Source: Pleomorphomonas diazotrophica (lineage in GTDB: Bacteria > Pseudomonadota > Alphaproteobacteria > Rhizobiales > Pleomorphomonadaceae). From it: a stretch of 64,000 nt of DNA. The stretch covers positions 248,001-312,000 of the forward strand of contig NZ_PJNW01000005.1 of the NCBI RefSeq assembly GCF_002844595.1. Reading direction: 5' to 3'. Positions 45,107-56,795 of this stretch are shown in pieces. The position numbers and the translations under genes were made by a program. The notes beneath the pieces were generated by a model, which ran no database searches, was not told where the DNA came from, and was given only the letters and a program-made list of their open reading frames with translations. Within the stretch, counting starts at the first letter, position 1, and every line of letters begins with the position of its first letter.

Positions 45107-46999
45107 ATGAGACTATGGAGAAAATTTCTTGCCGGAGCCGCACTCGTGGTTCTGGCCAGCACGGCCCAGGCGCAGGACATTTCCAACCTGCCGCGGAAGG
45201 AGACCGTGATCATCGAAAACCCGGAGGGCACCGTCAAGAATCCGGGTTGGTTCAACATCTGGGTGAACGGCGGCGGCGGTCTTTCGACCGGCCTGCAGCA
45301 GCTGACGATGGACACCCTCTGGTACATCGACCCGGACCAGGGCATCAACGGTCCCTGGTACAACTCGCTGGCCGCCGAAAAGCCGATCTACAACGCCGAC
45401 TTCAGCGAGATGACGGTGAAGCTCCGCAAGGGCATGTACTGGAGCGACGGCGTCGAGTTCACGGCTGATGATGTCGTCTACACCGTCCAGACCCAGATCG
45501 ACCATCCGGGCATGGTATGGAGTCCGCTCCTTGCCGTCAGCGTCGACAGCGTCAAGGCGACCGATCCCTACACCGTCGTCTTCAAGCTGAAGAAGCCGAA
45601 CTCGCGCTTCCACGCCCTGTTCACGGTGCGTTGGAACGCCATCTGGATCATGCCCAAGCACGTGTTCGAGAAGGTTGAGGACCCGCTGAAGTACGACTTC
45701 GCCAATCCGATCTCGATCAGCGCCTACAAGCTCAAGAACTATGATCCGCAGGGCAAGTGGTACATCTGGGAAAAGCGTGAGGACTGGCAGCGGACACCGC
45801 TCGGCCTGCTTGGCGAGCCCGGTCCGAAATACGCCGCCTACGTGGACGGCGGCCCGCCGGACAAGAAGACCATCGCGCAGTTGAAGCACGAGCTCGACAT
45901 CATCCACGACAACACGCCGGAAGGCATGTTCACGCTCGTGGAACAGTCGAAGTCGCTGGCCACCTGGTTCAAGGGCTTCCCCTATGCGCACCCCGATCCG
46001 ACCCTGCCGGCCGTGATCTTCAACACGCAGAAGGCACCCTTCGACAACGCCGATGTACGCTGGGCGCTCGCTCTGCTGATCGACATCAAGGCCGTCGACC
46101 TCGCGAGCTATCGCGGCGCGGCGACCCTGTCGGCCGTCGGCGTGCCGCCGACCGGCGTGGCGATGCCGACCTATCAGGCACCGATGCACGAGTGGCTGAA
46201 GACCTTCGAACTCGACACGGGCAAGAGCAAGATCAAGCCCTATGATCCGACGATCCCGACCCAGATCGCCGACATGCTGCGCAAGCAGCCGAAGTTCAAG
46301 GACCAGATCCCGACCGACCCGACGGCCATCTCCAACCAGTTCGGCTACGGCTGGTGGAAGCCTGATCCGAAGGCGGCCGGCGAACTGCTCGAGAGGGCCG
46401 GCTTCAAGAAGGCCGGCGATCAGTGGATGCAGCCGGACGGCCAGCCCTTCCGGATCCGCCTGACCGTCGAAGGCGACTCGCGCTCGGTGTTCACCCGTGC
46501 GGGCACGCTGATTACCCAGCAGTGGAAGCAGTTCGGCATCGACGCGAAGGCGGAGCCGACGACCAACCCCTGGCAGCCGATGCAGGCCGGCGACTTCGAT
46601 GCCGCCATCGCCTGGAGCGTCGAGACCTGGGGCGGCGACGCTGACCTGTCGTTCTTCCTGGACAGCTGGCACTCCAGCTTCGTGGCCAAACCTGGAGAAG
46701 TCCAGCCGGCCCGCAACTGGCAGCGCTGGTCCAGCCCGGAACTCGACAAGATCATCGAGGGCATTCGTGGGATCAGCTTCGACGATCCCAAGGGCGTGGA
46801 CTACGGCATGGAGTATCTGAAGCTGGTGGTGAAGGAAATGCCCACCATTCCGATGATGTCCTACAACGTGTTCGCCTCGATGGACACCACCTATTGGACC
46901 GGTTACCCGACCTTCCCGGACGATCCCTACACCGATCCGGTTCCGAACTGGGGCAACTCGCGTCTGATGATGGTCAAGCTCCGGCCGACGCAACCCTGA
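45107..46999 (+). CDS. Dpp/Opp-type ABC substrate-binding protein 3 (probable arabino-oligosaccharides)
   Basis: This 630-residue SBP_bac_5-type periplasmic protein has a strong GGGAGGA ribosome site at ATG 45107 and a signal peptide ending at AQAQ. It is longer than peptide-binding relatives and has many tryptophans (PGWFNIWVNGGGG, WDLSW-like stretches near the C-terminus), as is common in oligosaccharide-binding members. The family segment is MTVKLRKGMYWSDGVEFTADDV. It follows the GH51 gene in the same direction. By context it should bind arabino-oligosaccharides released from plant walls. Confidence 0.87.
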   Translation: MRLWRKFLAGAALVVLASTAQAQDISNLPRKETVIIENPEGTVKNPGWFNIWVNGGGGLSTGLQQLTMDTLWYIDPDQGINGPWYNSLAAEKPIYNADFSEMTVKLRKGMYWSDGVEFTADDVVYTVQTQIDHPGMVWSPLLAVSVDSVKATDPYTVVFKLKKPNSRFHALFTVRWNAIWIMPKHVFEKVEDPLKYDFANPISISAYKLKNYDPQGKWYIWEKREDWQRTPLGLLGEPGPKYAAYVDGGPPDKKTIAQLKHELDIIHDNTPEGMFTLVEQSKSLATWFKGFPYAHPDPTLPAVIFNTQKAPFDNADVRWALALLIDIKAVDLASYRGAATLSAVGVPPTGVAMPTYQAPMHEWLKTFELDTGKSKIKPYDPTIPTQIADMLRKQPKFKDQIPTDPTAISNQFGYGWWKPDPKAAGELLERAGFKKAGDQWMQPDGQPFRIRLTVEGDSRSVFTRAGTLITQQWKQFGIDAKAEPTTNPWQPMQAGDFDAAIAWSVETWGGDADLSFFLDSWHSSFVAKPGEVQPARNWQRWSSPELDKIIEGIRGISFDDPKGVDYGMEYLKLVVKEMPTIPMMSYNVFASMDTTYWTGYPTFPDDPYTDPVPNWGNSRLMMVKLRPTQP

Positions 47000-47005
47000 C
47001 GACGG

Positions 47006-47036
47006 CGGCGCGCCCTACCTCCTCCGGGGCGCGCCG
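47006..47036 (+). other. Intergenic hairpin after binding-protein gene 3
   Basis: CGGCGCGCCC at 47006-47015 pairs perfectly with GGGCGCGCCG at 47027-47036. It starts seven bases after the stop codon and is followed by a pyrimidine-rich stretch without a T run. Confidence 0.6.
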
Positions 47037-47131
47037 ACCCTTCTTCAAGGTCCGCGCGGACTTCGGCCCGTGCGGGCTTTACAGAACGGTTTGCCGGCTT
47101 CACCGGCACTGGAAGCGGAGCTAGGGATCTC

Positions 47132-48136
47132 GTGGCAGCCTACATGATCTTTGTCGCGCGCCGGTTCGCCCAGCTGCTGCTGGTCGTCTTCCTGGGCATT
47201 TCCGCGACCTTCTTCATCACCCACATGACCCCGGTCGATCCTGTTACCGAATCGGTCACCGCCATCACAAACTTCGGCAAATCGGACCCCGAAGCGATCG
47301 AGTTGATGCGAAAGACGCTGACCGAGCTCTACGGGCTCGAGGGCAATCTCTTCGAGCAGTATGTCACCTTCTGGTCCCGCCTCGTCCGTGGCGACTTCGG
47401 CCCGTCGTTGTCGGCCTTCCCGACACCGGTTTCCCAGATCATCTTCCGCGCCCTGCCCTGGACCGTCGGACTGATGATCTCGGCTACGCTGATCTCCTTC
47501 ACGATCGGCAACACGCTCGGCGCGCTCGCCGGCTACTACCGCAAGAGCCGCATCCTGAAGATCATCAGCCTCGGCCTGATCGGCCTGCAGCCGATCCCCT
47601 ATTATGTGTTGGCCTTCATCCTGCTGATCCTGTTCGGCTTCGTCTGGCCGGTGCTGCCGATCACCGGCGGCTATGAAATGAACGCCGACCTCAACCTGTC
47701 CTTCGCCCTCGTCCTCGACATCATCCGCCACTCGATCCTGCCCGCGATGGCGCTGGTCCTGGTCGGCGCCGGGTCCTGGCTGACGGGCATGCGGGCGCTG
47801 ACCTCCAACATCGTCACCGAGGACTACGTTACCTTCGCCGAACTCGGCGGCGTCGGCTCCACCCGTATTCTCCGCTCCTACGTGGTGCGCAACGCCATGG
47901 TGCCGCAGCTCACCGGCCTCGCCATGTCGCTCGGCGCCATCTTCAACGGCACGGTGATCACCGAGATCGTGTTCGGCTATCCCGGCATCGGCACGCTGCT
48001 GATCAATGCCGTGCATGCGGGCGACTACAGCCTGGTGCTCGGCCTTGCGTCGCTCTCGATCATCGGTGTCGCCATCGCGGTGTTCCTGATCGACATCCTC
48101 AGCCCGCTGCTCGACCCGCGCATCAAGGCGGAGTGA
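47132..48136 (+). CDS. ABC transporter permease 3, DppB type
   Basis: This 334-residue permease has about six helices. The C-terminal family segment reads FNGTVITEIVFGYPGIGTLLINAVHAGDYSL. The periplasmic region carries F-P-T-P-V as in the DppB-type protein at 21257. GTG 47132 follows AGGGATCTC. Its stop overlaps the next gene start (TGATG). Confidence 0.9.
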   Translation: MAAYMIFVARRFAQLLLVVFLGISATFFITHMTPVDPVTESVTAITNFGKSDPEAIELMRKTLTELYGLEGNLFEQYVTFWSRLVRGDFGPSLSAFPTPVSQIIFRALPWTVGLMISATLISFTIGNTLGALAGYYRKSRILKIISLGLIGLQPIPYYVLAFILLILFGFVWPVLPITGGYEMNADLNLSFALVLDIIRHSILPAMALVLVGAGSWLTGMRALTSNIVTEDYVTFAELGGVGSTRILRSYVVRNAMVPQLTGLAMSLGAIFNGTVITEIVFGYPGIGTLLINAVHAGDYSLVLGLASLSIIGVAIAVFLIDILSPLLDPRIKAE

Positions 48137-48999
48137 TGGCCATGTTTACGATCGTCCGCGACCTCATCCGCTACAACATCGAGTTTGCCGTCGGCTTTGC
48201 GATCCTGCTGCTGTTGATCGGCGCCGTCATCCTGTCCTTTTTCTCACCCTATCCGGCCGCCGACATCTACGTGGTTGCGCCTGACATGCCGCCGGATGCC
48301 GAGTTCTGGCTCGGCACCACGTCGCGCGGCCAGGACAACTTCTGGCAACTGATGATCGCGCTCAGAAACACGCTCGCCTTCGGCCTCGGCGTCGCCTTCC
48401 TGTCGCGTATCCTTTCACTGGTGGTCGGGCTGACGGCCGGCTATGCCGGCGGCCGCGTGGACCGGGTGCTGATGGCGATCAATGACTCGGTCATGGTGAT
48501 CCCGCATTTCCCGATCCTCGTGCTGTTCTATTTCGTGCTGAAGGACGACATGAACTGGCTGATGCTGGTGCTGATCCTATCGGCGCTTGGCTGGTCCTAT
48601 GACGCCCGCCTGATCCGCTCGATCGCCATGAGTCTCAGGACACGGCCCTTCACCACGCAGAGCGTCTACTCGGGCATGAGCATGCGCAAGATCCTCGTCG
48701 AGGAGCATCTGCCCTATGTGATGCCGATCGTGTTCGCCACCACCATGAACAACATGATCTGGTCGATCGGCATGGAGATCACCCTGTCGGTGCTCGGCTT
48801 CACCGATGTGGACACCCCCACCATGGGCCAGATGATCTACTGGGCCAACTCGCACTCGGCGCTGATCTCGGGCATCTGGTGGTGGGTGGCGGCACCGGTG
48901 GTGGCCATCATCGTGCTGTTCATCGGCCTGTTCCTGCTCTCCATGTCGATGAACGAATACATCGATCCGCGAAGCCGCCTGAACCGGATGGGGAGTTGA
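48136..48999 (+). CDS. ABC transporter permease 3, DppC type
   Basis: This 287-residue permease starts at ATG 48136, sharing a base with the previous stop. It shows the DppC-type layout: first helix, then FWLGTTSRGQDNFWQLMIALRNTL, then four to five helices. The second ATPase-contact region is RPFTTQSVYSGMSMRKILVEEHLPYV. The first ATPase gene starts four bases after its stop. Confidence 0.9.
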   Translation: MAMFTIVRDLIRYNIEFAVGFAILLLLIGAVILSFFSPYPAADIYVVAPDMPPDAEFWLGTTSRGQDNFWQLMIALRNTLAFGLGVAFLSRILSLVVGLTAGYAGGRVDRVLMAINDSVMVIPHFPILVLFYFVLKDDMNWLMLVLILSALGWSYDARLIRSIAMSLRTRPFTTQSVYSGMSMRKILVEEHLPYVMPIVFATTMNNMIWSIGMEITLSVLGFTDVDTPTMGQMIYWANSHSALISGIWWWVAAPVVAIIVLFIGLFLLSMSMNEYIDPRSRLNRMGS

Positions 49000-49003
49000 G
49001 CCG

Positions 49004-50032
49004 ATGCAAACCGAAGCGCTTCTCCGCAGCCCCGACATTGTGGTCGAGCCAACGCTGACGGTTGAAAGGCTGAAGGCCTATTACACCACCAAGGCCTTCG
49101 GCATCGATCGCGACATCCGCGCCGTCGACGACATCAGCCTCACCGTCGCCAAGGGGGAGGTCTATGGGGTGGCCGGCGAATCCTCTTCCGGCAAGACGTC
49201 GCTGATCAAGACCATCGTCGGCGCCATCCGGCCGCCGTTGCACGTGGTCGGCGGCACGGTCCGCTTCAACTTCGGCGGACAGACCTACGACATCTACGAT
49301 CTGAAGCCCGACGAACTGCAAGCCATCCGCTGGCGGCACCTGTCCTACATCATGCAAGGGTCGATGAACGTGCTGAACCCGGTCCGCCGGATCAAGCACT
49401 CCTTCTACGACTTCGCCTTTCCTCATATGGGTCTCGGCCGCGCCACCTTCTGGGACCGGGTGCGCGACCACCTCAGGAAGCTCGATCTCGATCCGGGCGT
49501 GCTCGACAGCTACCCGCATCAACTGTCGGGTGGCATGCGCCAGCGAACCACCATCGCGCTCGCCACCGTCTGCACGCCGGAGTTCATCGTCGCCGACGAG
49601 CCGACGACGGCACTCGACGTCATCGTCCAGCGCGACGTTCTCACCATGCTGCGCGACATCCAGCGCGACCTCGGCTCGTCCTTCCTGTTCGTGACGCATG
49701 ACATGAGCGTGCACGCAACGGTGTCCGACCGGGTCGGCATCGTCTATGCCGGCCGCCTCGTGGAGGAGGCGGATACGCCGACGCTGTTCCGTAGCGCCCG
49801 CCATCCCTACACGCAGCATCTGGTCGCCTCGCTACCGAAGATCGGCGACACCACGCGGCGGGCCTCCCTGTCCGGCCGGCCGCCGAGCCTCGCCGATCCG
49901 CCCCCCGGCTGCCGATTTCATCCGCGCTGCCCGCTGGCCATGGATGTCTGCTCGAAGGAAGTGCCTCCCCTCGTCAGCATCGCACCGCGCCATCGCGTCG
50001 CGTGCTTTGCCGTTACCGGAGCACCGTCATGA
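49004..50032 (+). CDS. ABC transporter ATP-binding protein 3, DppD type
   Basis: This 342-residue ATPase has Walker A GESSSGKTS, where serine replaces the usual second glycine. The signature is LSGGMRQRTTIALA and Walker B is FIVADEPTTALD. The C-terminus has the DppD-type cysteine cluster C-R-F-H-P-R-C-P-L-A-M-D-V-C followed by C near the end. It overlaps the second ATPase gene by four bases. Confidence 0.9.
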   Translation: MQTEALLRSPDIVVEPTLTVERLKAYYTTKAFGIDRDIRAVDDISLTVAKGEVYGVAGESSSGKTSLIKTIVGAIRPPLHVVGGTVRFNFGGQTYDIYDLKPDELQAIRWRHLSYIMQGSMNVLNPVRRIKHSFYDFAFPHMGLGRATFWDRVRDHLRKLDLDPGVLDSYPHQLSGGMRQRTTIALATVCTPEFIVADEPTTALDVIVQRDVLTMLRDIQRDLGSSFLFVTHDMSVHATVSDRVGIVYAGRLVEEADTPTLFRSARHPYTQHLVASLPKIGDTTRRASLSGRPPSLADPPPGCRFHPRCPLAMDVCSKEVPPLVSIAPRHRVACFAVTGAPS

Positions 50033-50838
50033 GTCTCCTCCTCGACATCGATCATGTCGGCAAGACGTTCACGCAGGGCGGACTGCTGTCTCGCCGCTCG
50101 ATCGAGGCGGTGAAGGACATCTCGCTGCAGATCGAGGCCGAGCGACCGGAGATCCTGTCGGTGGTGGGAGAATCCGGTTCCGGCAAATCGACGTTGGCTG
50201 CCATGGTGCTCGGCCAGCAACTGCCGACGCGAGGCCGCGTGCTGTTCGACGGCGTCGACGTCGCAAGCATCCGCAGCGGGGCCGATCGCCGCGCCTTCAT
50301 GGCCAAGGTGCAGCCGGTGCTGCAAAACCCATTCGAGGCCTTCAATCCGCTGAAGCGCGTCGATCGCTACCTGTTCGCCACCGCCGCGAACTTCATGGCG
50401 GCCACCGGCAAGCCGACACGACAGGAGATCGAGGCACGCGTCGACCGGGCGCTGGTGGAGGTGGGGCTCACGCTGGCCGAAGTTCGCGGCCGATTCCCGC
50501 ACGAACTCTCCGGTGGCCAGTTGCAGCGCACGGCCATTGCACGGGCGTTGATCCCCGATCCGCGCCTGCTGGTGGCTGACGAGCCGGTGTCGATGGTCGA
50601 CGCCTCGCTCAGGATGTCGATCGTCAACCTGTTCAGCTCGCTACGCGACCGGCTGGGGCTGTCGATCATCTACATCACCCACGACCTCGCTACGGCCTAC
50701 TACATCTCCGACCGCATCATCATCATGAAAAAGGGCGAGGTGGTCGAGCGAGGCAATGCGCGGGAGGTGCTGGACAACCCGCAGCATCCCTACTCGATCG
50801 CCCTGAAGAATGCCGTGCTGACACCCGACTTCGCCTGA
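50029..50838 (+). CDS. ABC transporter ATP-binding protein 3, DppF type
   Basis: This 269-residue ATPase starts at ATG 50029 in an ATGA overlap. Walker A is GESGSGKST, the signature LSGGQLQRTAIARAL and Walker B LLVADEPVSMVD. The S-M-V-D and Q-L-Q-R forms resemble the DppF-type ATPase at 24087 and differ from the peptide-type ATPase at 35651, grouping the two LacI/GH-linked systems together. It is the last gene of the arabinoside operon. Confidence 0.9.
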   Translation: MSLLLDIDHVGKTFTQGGLLSRRSIEAVKDISLQIEAERPEILSVVGESGSGKSTLAAMVLGQQLPTRGRVLFDGVDVASIRSGADRRAFMAKVQPVLQNPFEAFNPLKRVDRYLFATAANFMAATGKPTRQEIEARVDRALVEVGLTLAEVRGRFPHELSGGQLQRTAIARALIPDPRLLVADEPVSMVDASLRMSIVNLFSSLRDRLGLSIIYITHDLATAYYISDRIIIMKKGEVVERGNAREVLDNPQHPYSIALKNAVLTPDFA

Positions 50839-50880
50839 GGGCGGGATCAGCTCCCCCTCGACAGATCCCGATTGCTGCTC

Positions 50881-50914
50881 AAAGAAAACAGGCGGACGCC
50901 GAGGCGCCCGCCTG
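50881..50914 (-). terminator. Terminator of the ribose-type importer operon
   Basis: Nearly identical arms (50889-50900 with 50903-50914, one mismatch) form a stem, and on the minus strand it is followed by TTTTCTTT. It lies about 50 bases past the sugar-binding-protein stop and also separates it from the convergent DppF-type gene. Confidence 0.75.
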
Positions 50915-50964
50915 CTGCTCGATGATCGCGGTTCGGGAAGGGAGGTCCTGAACCTGGGGGAAGG

Positions 50965-53089
<2,125 letters not shown>

Positions 53090-53093
<4 letters not shown>

Positions 53094-54667
53094 TGATCCT
53101 GAGCCGGGTGGTCGTGGGCAGACACGGGGGCGGGGGTGGCGTGTCCCTTGGTGGAAGCGCGGACGATGATCTCGTCGGTCGCCTCGTGATCGGGCAGGTC
53201 GGCGGTGATCCGCCCCTGCGACATCACCAGCACGCGGTCGGACACGGCATGCACTTCCTTGAGGTCGGAGGTGGCGAACACCACGGCGAGGCCCTGATCG
53301 GCGAGCTCGCGCATGGTGCGGAACACTTCCTCCTTGGCGCCGATGTCGATGCCACGGGTGGGTTCGTCGAGGAGGAGCACTCTCGGTTCGGTCATCAGGC
53401 TCTTGCCGATCACCACCTTCTGCTGATTGCCGCCCGACAGCGAGGTGATGGGCGTATCCGGCGACGGCGCCTTGATGCGCAGCGAGCGGAACAGGGCGTC
53501 GATCGCCTTGTTTTCCGAGCCGTTCTGCACGGTGAAGAACTTCGTGACCTTGGCGAGGCTGGCGAGCGACAGGTTCTTGCCGACCGTCAGGTTCTGCACG
53601 AGGCCGTCGCGCTGGCGATCTTCCGGCACCAGGAACAGTCCGGCGGAGATGCGCTTGGCGACCGGCAGATGGTCTATCCCCTGATTGCCGATGGTGACCA
53701 AGCCGCGCGCGTCGGCCCTGAGGCCGAACAGGCTCTCGAACAGTTCCGAGCGGCCGGCGCCGAGAAGGCCGTAGATGCCGACGATCTCGCCGGCCCGGAA
53801 ATCGACGCTGACGTCGTCGACGAGGTAACCGCCGCCGACGCGCGGCAGCTTGAGATTACGGACCGACAGCACGGGCTCGCCGACCTTCACCTCGCGCTGC
53901 TGACGCTTGGCGAACTCCGAGGTGCCGAGCATCTGGCGGATGATCCAGGGGATGGTCGCCTCGCCCTTGGGAGCGCTCGCCTGGAAATGGCCGTCGCGCA
54001 GCACGGTGAAATAGTCGCCGATGCGGATGAGCTCCTCGAGGCGGTGCGAGATGTAGATGATGGCGACGCCGGATTTCTTCAGCTCGGCGATGACGCGGAA
54101 CAGCACCTCCACTTCGGACGCCGACAGCGCCGACGTCGGCTCGTCCATGATCAGCACCTTGACGTCGTCGGCCAGCGCCTTGGCGATCTCGACGATCTGC
54201 TGTTCGCCGATCCGGAGGTCATCGACCAACGTGTCCGGGTCGATGTCATGTTCGAGGCGGGCCAGCAACTCCTTCGCCCGCTGGCGCTGGCGCGGCATGT
54301 CGATATGTACGCCGCCCCTCGTCATGTCGCGGCCGAGGAAAATGTTCTCGGTGACCGTGAGGTTGGGGCAGAGATTGAGCTCCTGGAAGACGATGCCGAT
54401 GCCTTTTTGGGCCGCGTCGAGCACTGAGGAAAACTGCACCTCCTCACCACCCATCAGGATGCGGCCGGACGTCGCCTGATCGACGCCGGCCAGGATGCGC
54501 ATCAGCGTCGATTTGCCGGCGCCATTCTCACCGATCAGCACATTGACCGAGCGTTCGTAGACGTCGAAGTCGACGTTCTCCAGGGCAATGGTGCCGGGGA
54601 AGATGCGCGTCATCTTCTCGGCGCGCAGGATCACCGCCGGCGCTTCGGCTCGTTCCAGCGCGCTCAT
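53090..54667 (-). CDS. Ribose-type ABC ATP-binding protein (RbsA/XylG type)
   Basis: This 525-residue fused two-domain ATPase is typical of CUT2 importers. The first half has Walker A GENGAGKST and Walker B VLIMDEPTSALS. The second half has a degenerate Walker A (GLLGAGRSE), signature LSGGNQQKVVIGKSL and Walker B LLLDEPTRGID. It overlaps the DUF2291 gene by four bases upstream and the permease gene downstream. Confidence 0.92.
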
Positions 54668-55386
54668 TGGGTGCCTCCGGGGCCGATCAAAACCGGGGTC
54701 AGGAGGATCTTGTCGGTGGCCGAGTTGAGCGAGAAGGTGCCGGAATAGGCAATCGTCTGGCCGGGGGCCAGCGCGTCGACGGCCGTCTTGATTTCGGCGA
54801 CGACGCGACCGTTGAAGGCGCGGCCGACCTCGGCGAACTCGAGCTGATTGGTGAAGTTCTGGAAGTTGATGAAGGGCATGGCGTCGCGCAGCGAGTTGCC
54901 CTTGATCACCGGCCCGATCTGGATGGTCACGGGAACCGGCCCCTTCGGCGTCGTCACGTCGATCAGCACGGTGCCGGCGCGCGAGGTCGTGTTCTTCTCC
55001 TTGACCACCGCCGTGCCCTTGACGACGAAGCTCCAGGGACTGCCCTCCTCGGCAGGGCGGTGACCGAACTCGGGGCCGGCCTTGTCGAGACCAGCCTCAA
55101 TGGCGGCGATCACCGTCTCGATCGGATAAGCCTTGTCGCGAACCACCGGGACAACGTCGGTGCCCCAAAGCTTGGCCACATAGTCCGTGCCATTGAACTT
55201 CTGCTGAGCCGCCTCGGTCTCGCTCTGGATTGGCAGGATCTTGCAGCCAGCCACGGCCATGGCCAGCAGCCCGGCAACGACGAGACGCCTCGAAAGCCTT
55301 GCGCCGGCTTCGCCTCCAAACTCGACGAATGACTGTCCATTGGCCGCGCCAGCAAAAGGCCAGCGCGACTGGGCATGATCTGGCAT
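54664..55386 (-). CDS. DUF2291 lipoprotein
   Basis: This 240-residue protein has a long hydrophobic leader and a lipobox (M-A-V-A-G-C-K), so it is a lipoprotein anchored to a membrane. The remaining part (KLWGTDVVPVVRDKA, VINF-type beta strands) matches the DUF2291 family found beside ribose-type importers in proteobacteria. It is the first gene of the operon, translated from ATG 55386 with GGAGG upstream. Its role is not established; its steady linkage suggests assisting the binding protein or permease. Confidence 0.82.
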   Translation of the reverse strand: MPDHAQSRWPFAGAANGQSFVEFGGEAGARLSRRLVVAGLLAMAVAGCKILPIQSETEAAQQKFNGTDYVAKLWGTDVVPVVRDKAYPIETVIAAIEAGLDKAGPEFGHRPAEEGSPWSFVVKGTAVVKEKNTTSRAGTVLIDVTTPKGPVPVTIQIGPVIKGNSLRDAMPFINFQNFTNQLEFAEVGRAFNGRVVAEIKTAVDALAPGQTIAYSGTFSLNSATDKILLTPVLIGPGGTQ

Positions 55387-55810
55387 GCTCGTCCTCCCTG
55401 AGGTCCTGAGGTTCCTCGCCCGGACCTTATGTTTCGATTATTTTCGTTTTTTATCGTTTGTCAACGGATCATTCGTGTCCCACAGTCGGCATGTGAGGCA
55501 TCAAAGCCGCTACGTCCATGTTTTCGGGCGTTTTTCCTCATTTCGCTGGTGAAAAAGAGGCTTTGGTCGCGCATCTGACCTATCCGGCGCGATAGGTCGA
55601 TTTGCGATCCTCATATGTTAGACGAAAGTCGATAGTATTCGAAAGGTGGCAAGGGATCCGCGACTGCTCGGCTGACGTGAGATAGAGACTGACTCACCCG
55701 TCCCATGCCGAAAGAAAGACGATGGCCGCCGGCAATCGCCCTTGAGCGAGACGAAGCTTGCCCGCAGACGGCATCCGGCGATGAAAAGCGGACTTCCTTG
55801 GACGCTCAGG
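55387..55810. other. 424-base intergenic region
   Basis: This gap between the DUF2291 gene and the DeoR gene (both on the minus strand) has no supported gene. It holds the importer promoter and AT-rich repeats near 55430-55470. The rest shows no clear signal beyond low GC. Confidence 0.6.
55430..55470 (-). promoter_or_regulatory. Importer promoter embedded in DeoR-type repeats
   Basis: On the minus strand TTGACA (55459-55464) and AATAAT (55437-55442) are 16 bases apart. The stretch also contains CGATAAAAAACG, CGAAAA and TCGAAA, very similar to the tract at 56825-56858 upstream of the isomerase gene. Repeated TCGAAA-like units are the usual DeoR-family sites. Confidence 0.65.
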
Positions 55811-56668
55811 TCAGGTCGCGACGATCAGCTCGATACCGCGGCGCTCGAATTCCTTGGCATCGCTGTCGGCGATGCCGTCGTCGGTCACGAAGGAATGGAT
55901 GACGTCGAGATTGCCGAGCCGCGTGAAGGAGGTGCGGTTGATCTTGGAGGAGTCGGCCACCAGGTAGACGTGGGCGGCCGCCTTGATCATCGCCTCCTTG
56001 AGCTGCAGGTCGGCGAAGCTCGGATAAGTGAGGCCGGCGTCGATCGACACACCGGCGGTGGCGAGAAACAGCTTCGAGGCAAAGATGTTGCGGAAATACT
56101 CGACCGACTTGTCGCCGCTGAGCGACAGGGTCGGCGCCTTGAACTGACCGCCCGGCATGTGCACGGCATAACCGGGAATGGCGCCGAGAATAATGGCTAT
56201 ATTCAGCGCGTTGGTGATCACGGTGAGATTTTCCCGAGTCGTCAGGCGCTGAGCGATCTCGGTGGTCGTGGAGCCGGCATCGAGAATGATGGTCTCGTTG
56301 TTCTTGACCAGCGACGCCGCCTTGGCGCCAATCTTCCGCTTGCGGTCCATGTTCTCGATGTGCTGCAGCGACATGGTACCCACCTGCTGCTGCACCGTCT
56401 TGAGATAGGCGCCGCCATGTTCGCGCAGAATGTAACCGTCCTGTTCGAGCCGCTCCAGATCCTGGCGAATGGTGGCCTCCGATACCTTGAAGGCCTGTGA
56501 CAGCTCGCGCACACGGGCGCTGCCCTCTTCCTGGAGCCATTCGAGAATCTTCATGCGCCGCGGCTCAGCCAGCAGCCCGGTGAAAGCGGGGGTTTCCGCC
56601 GCGGAAGTCCCACGCCTGCCGGCCGGACCCGAGTCGGCTCCGCTACCATTCGATGATTCTGTCGCCAT
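55811..56668 (-). CDS. DeoR-family transcriptional regulator
   Basis: This 285-residue repressor has an N-terminal helix-turn-helix (RRMKILEWLQEEGSARVRELSQAFKVSEATIRQDLERLEQDG, followed by E-H-G-G-A) and a DeoR sensor domain with the D-A-G-S-T-T-T-E and F-L-A-T-A-G-V sugar-phosphate-binding loops. ATG 56668 is preferred over an upstream in-frame codon at 56746. It lies between the importer operon and the isomerase/transketolase/kinase operon, whose promoters share AT-rich repeats, so it likely represses both and is released by a phosphorylated pathway intermediate. Confidence 0.9.
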   Translation of the reverse strand: MATESSNGSGADSGPAGRRGTSAAETPAFTGLLAEPRRMKILEWLQEEGSARVRELSQAFKVSEATIRQDLERLEQDGYILREHGGAYLKTVQQQVGTMSLQHIENMDRKRKIGAKAASLVKNNETIILDAGSTTTEIAQRLTTRENLTVITNALNIAIILGAIPGYAVHMPGGQFKAPTLSLSGDKSVEYFRNIFASKLFLATAGVSIDAGLTYPSFADLQLKEAMIKAAAHVYLVADSSKINRTSFTRLGNLDVIHSFVTDDGIADSDAKEFERRGIELIVAT

Positions 56669-56795
56669 GGAGACCTTCGCTTTCTTGCGATCCTTATAGC
56701 TCCGATTTTTGGCCGACGGCCACGTCTTTTTGCCGACGCAAGCCAAAGGAAGCCTTCCAACCCCCGATCTTTAGCGACTCACGGCAAAAACCCTA

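Noticed and set aside
45113-46993. A 626-codon minus-strand frame opposite binding-protein gene 3
   Set aside because: Same reasoning: it shadows a real gene and has no recognisable motif.
55600-55800. Possible small coding frames in the deoR-DUF2291 gap
   Set aside because: The short plus-strand frames lack ribosome sites and codon bias and run into the deoR gene on the other strand.
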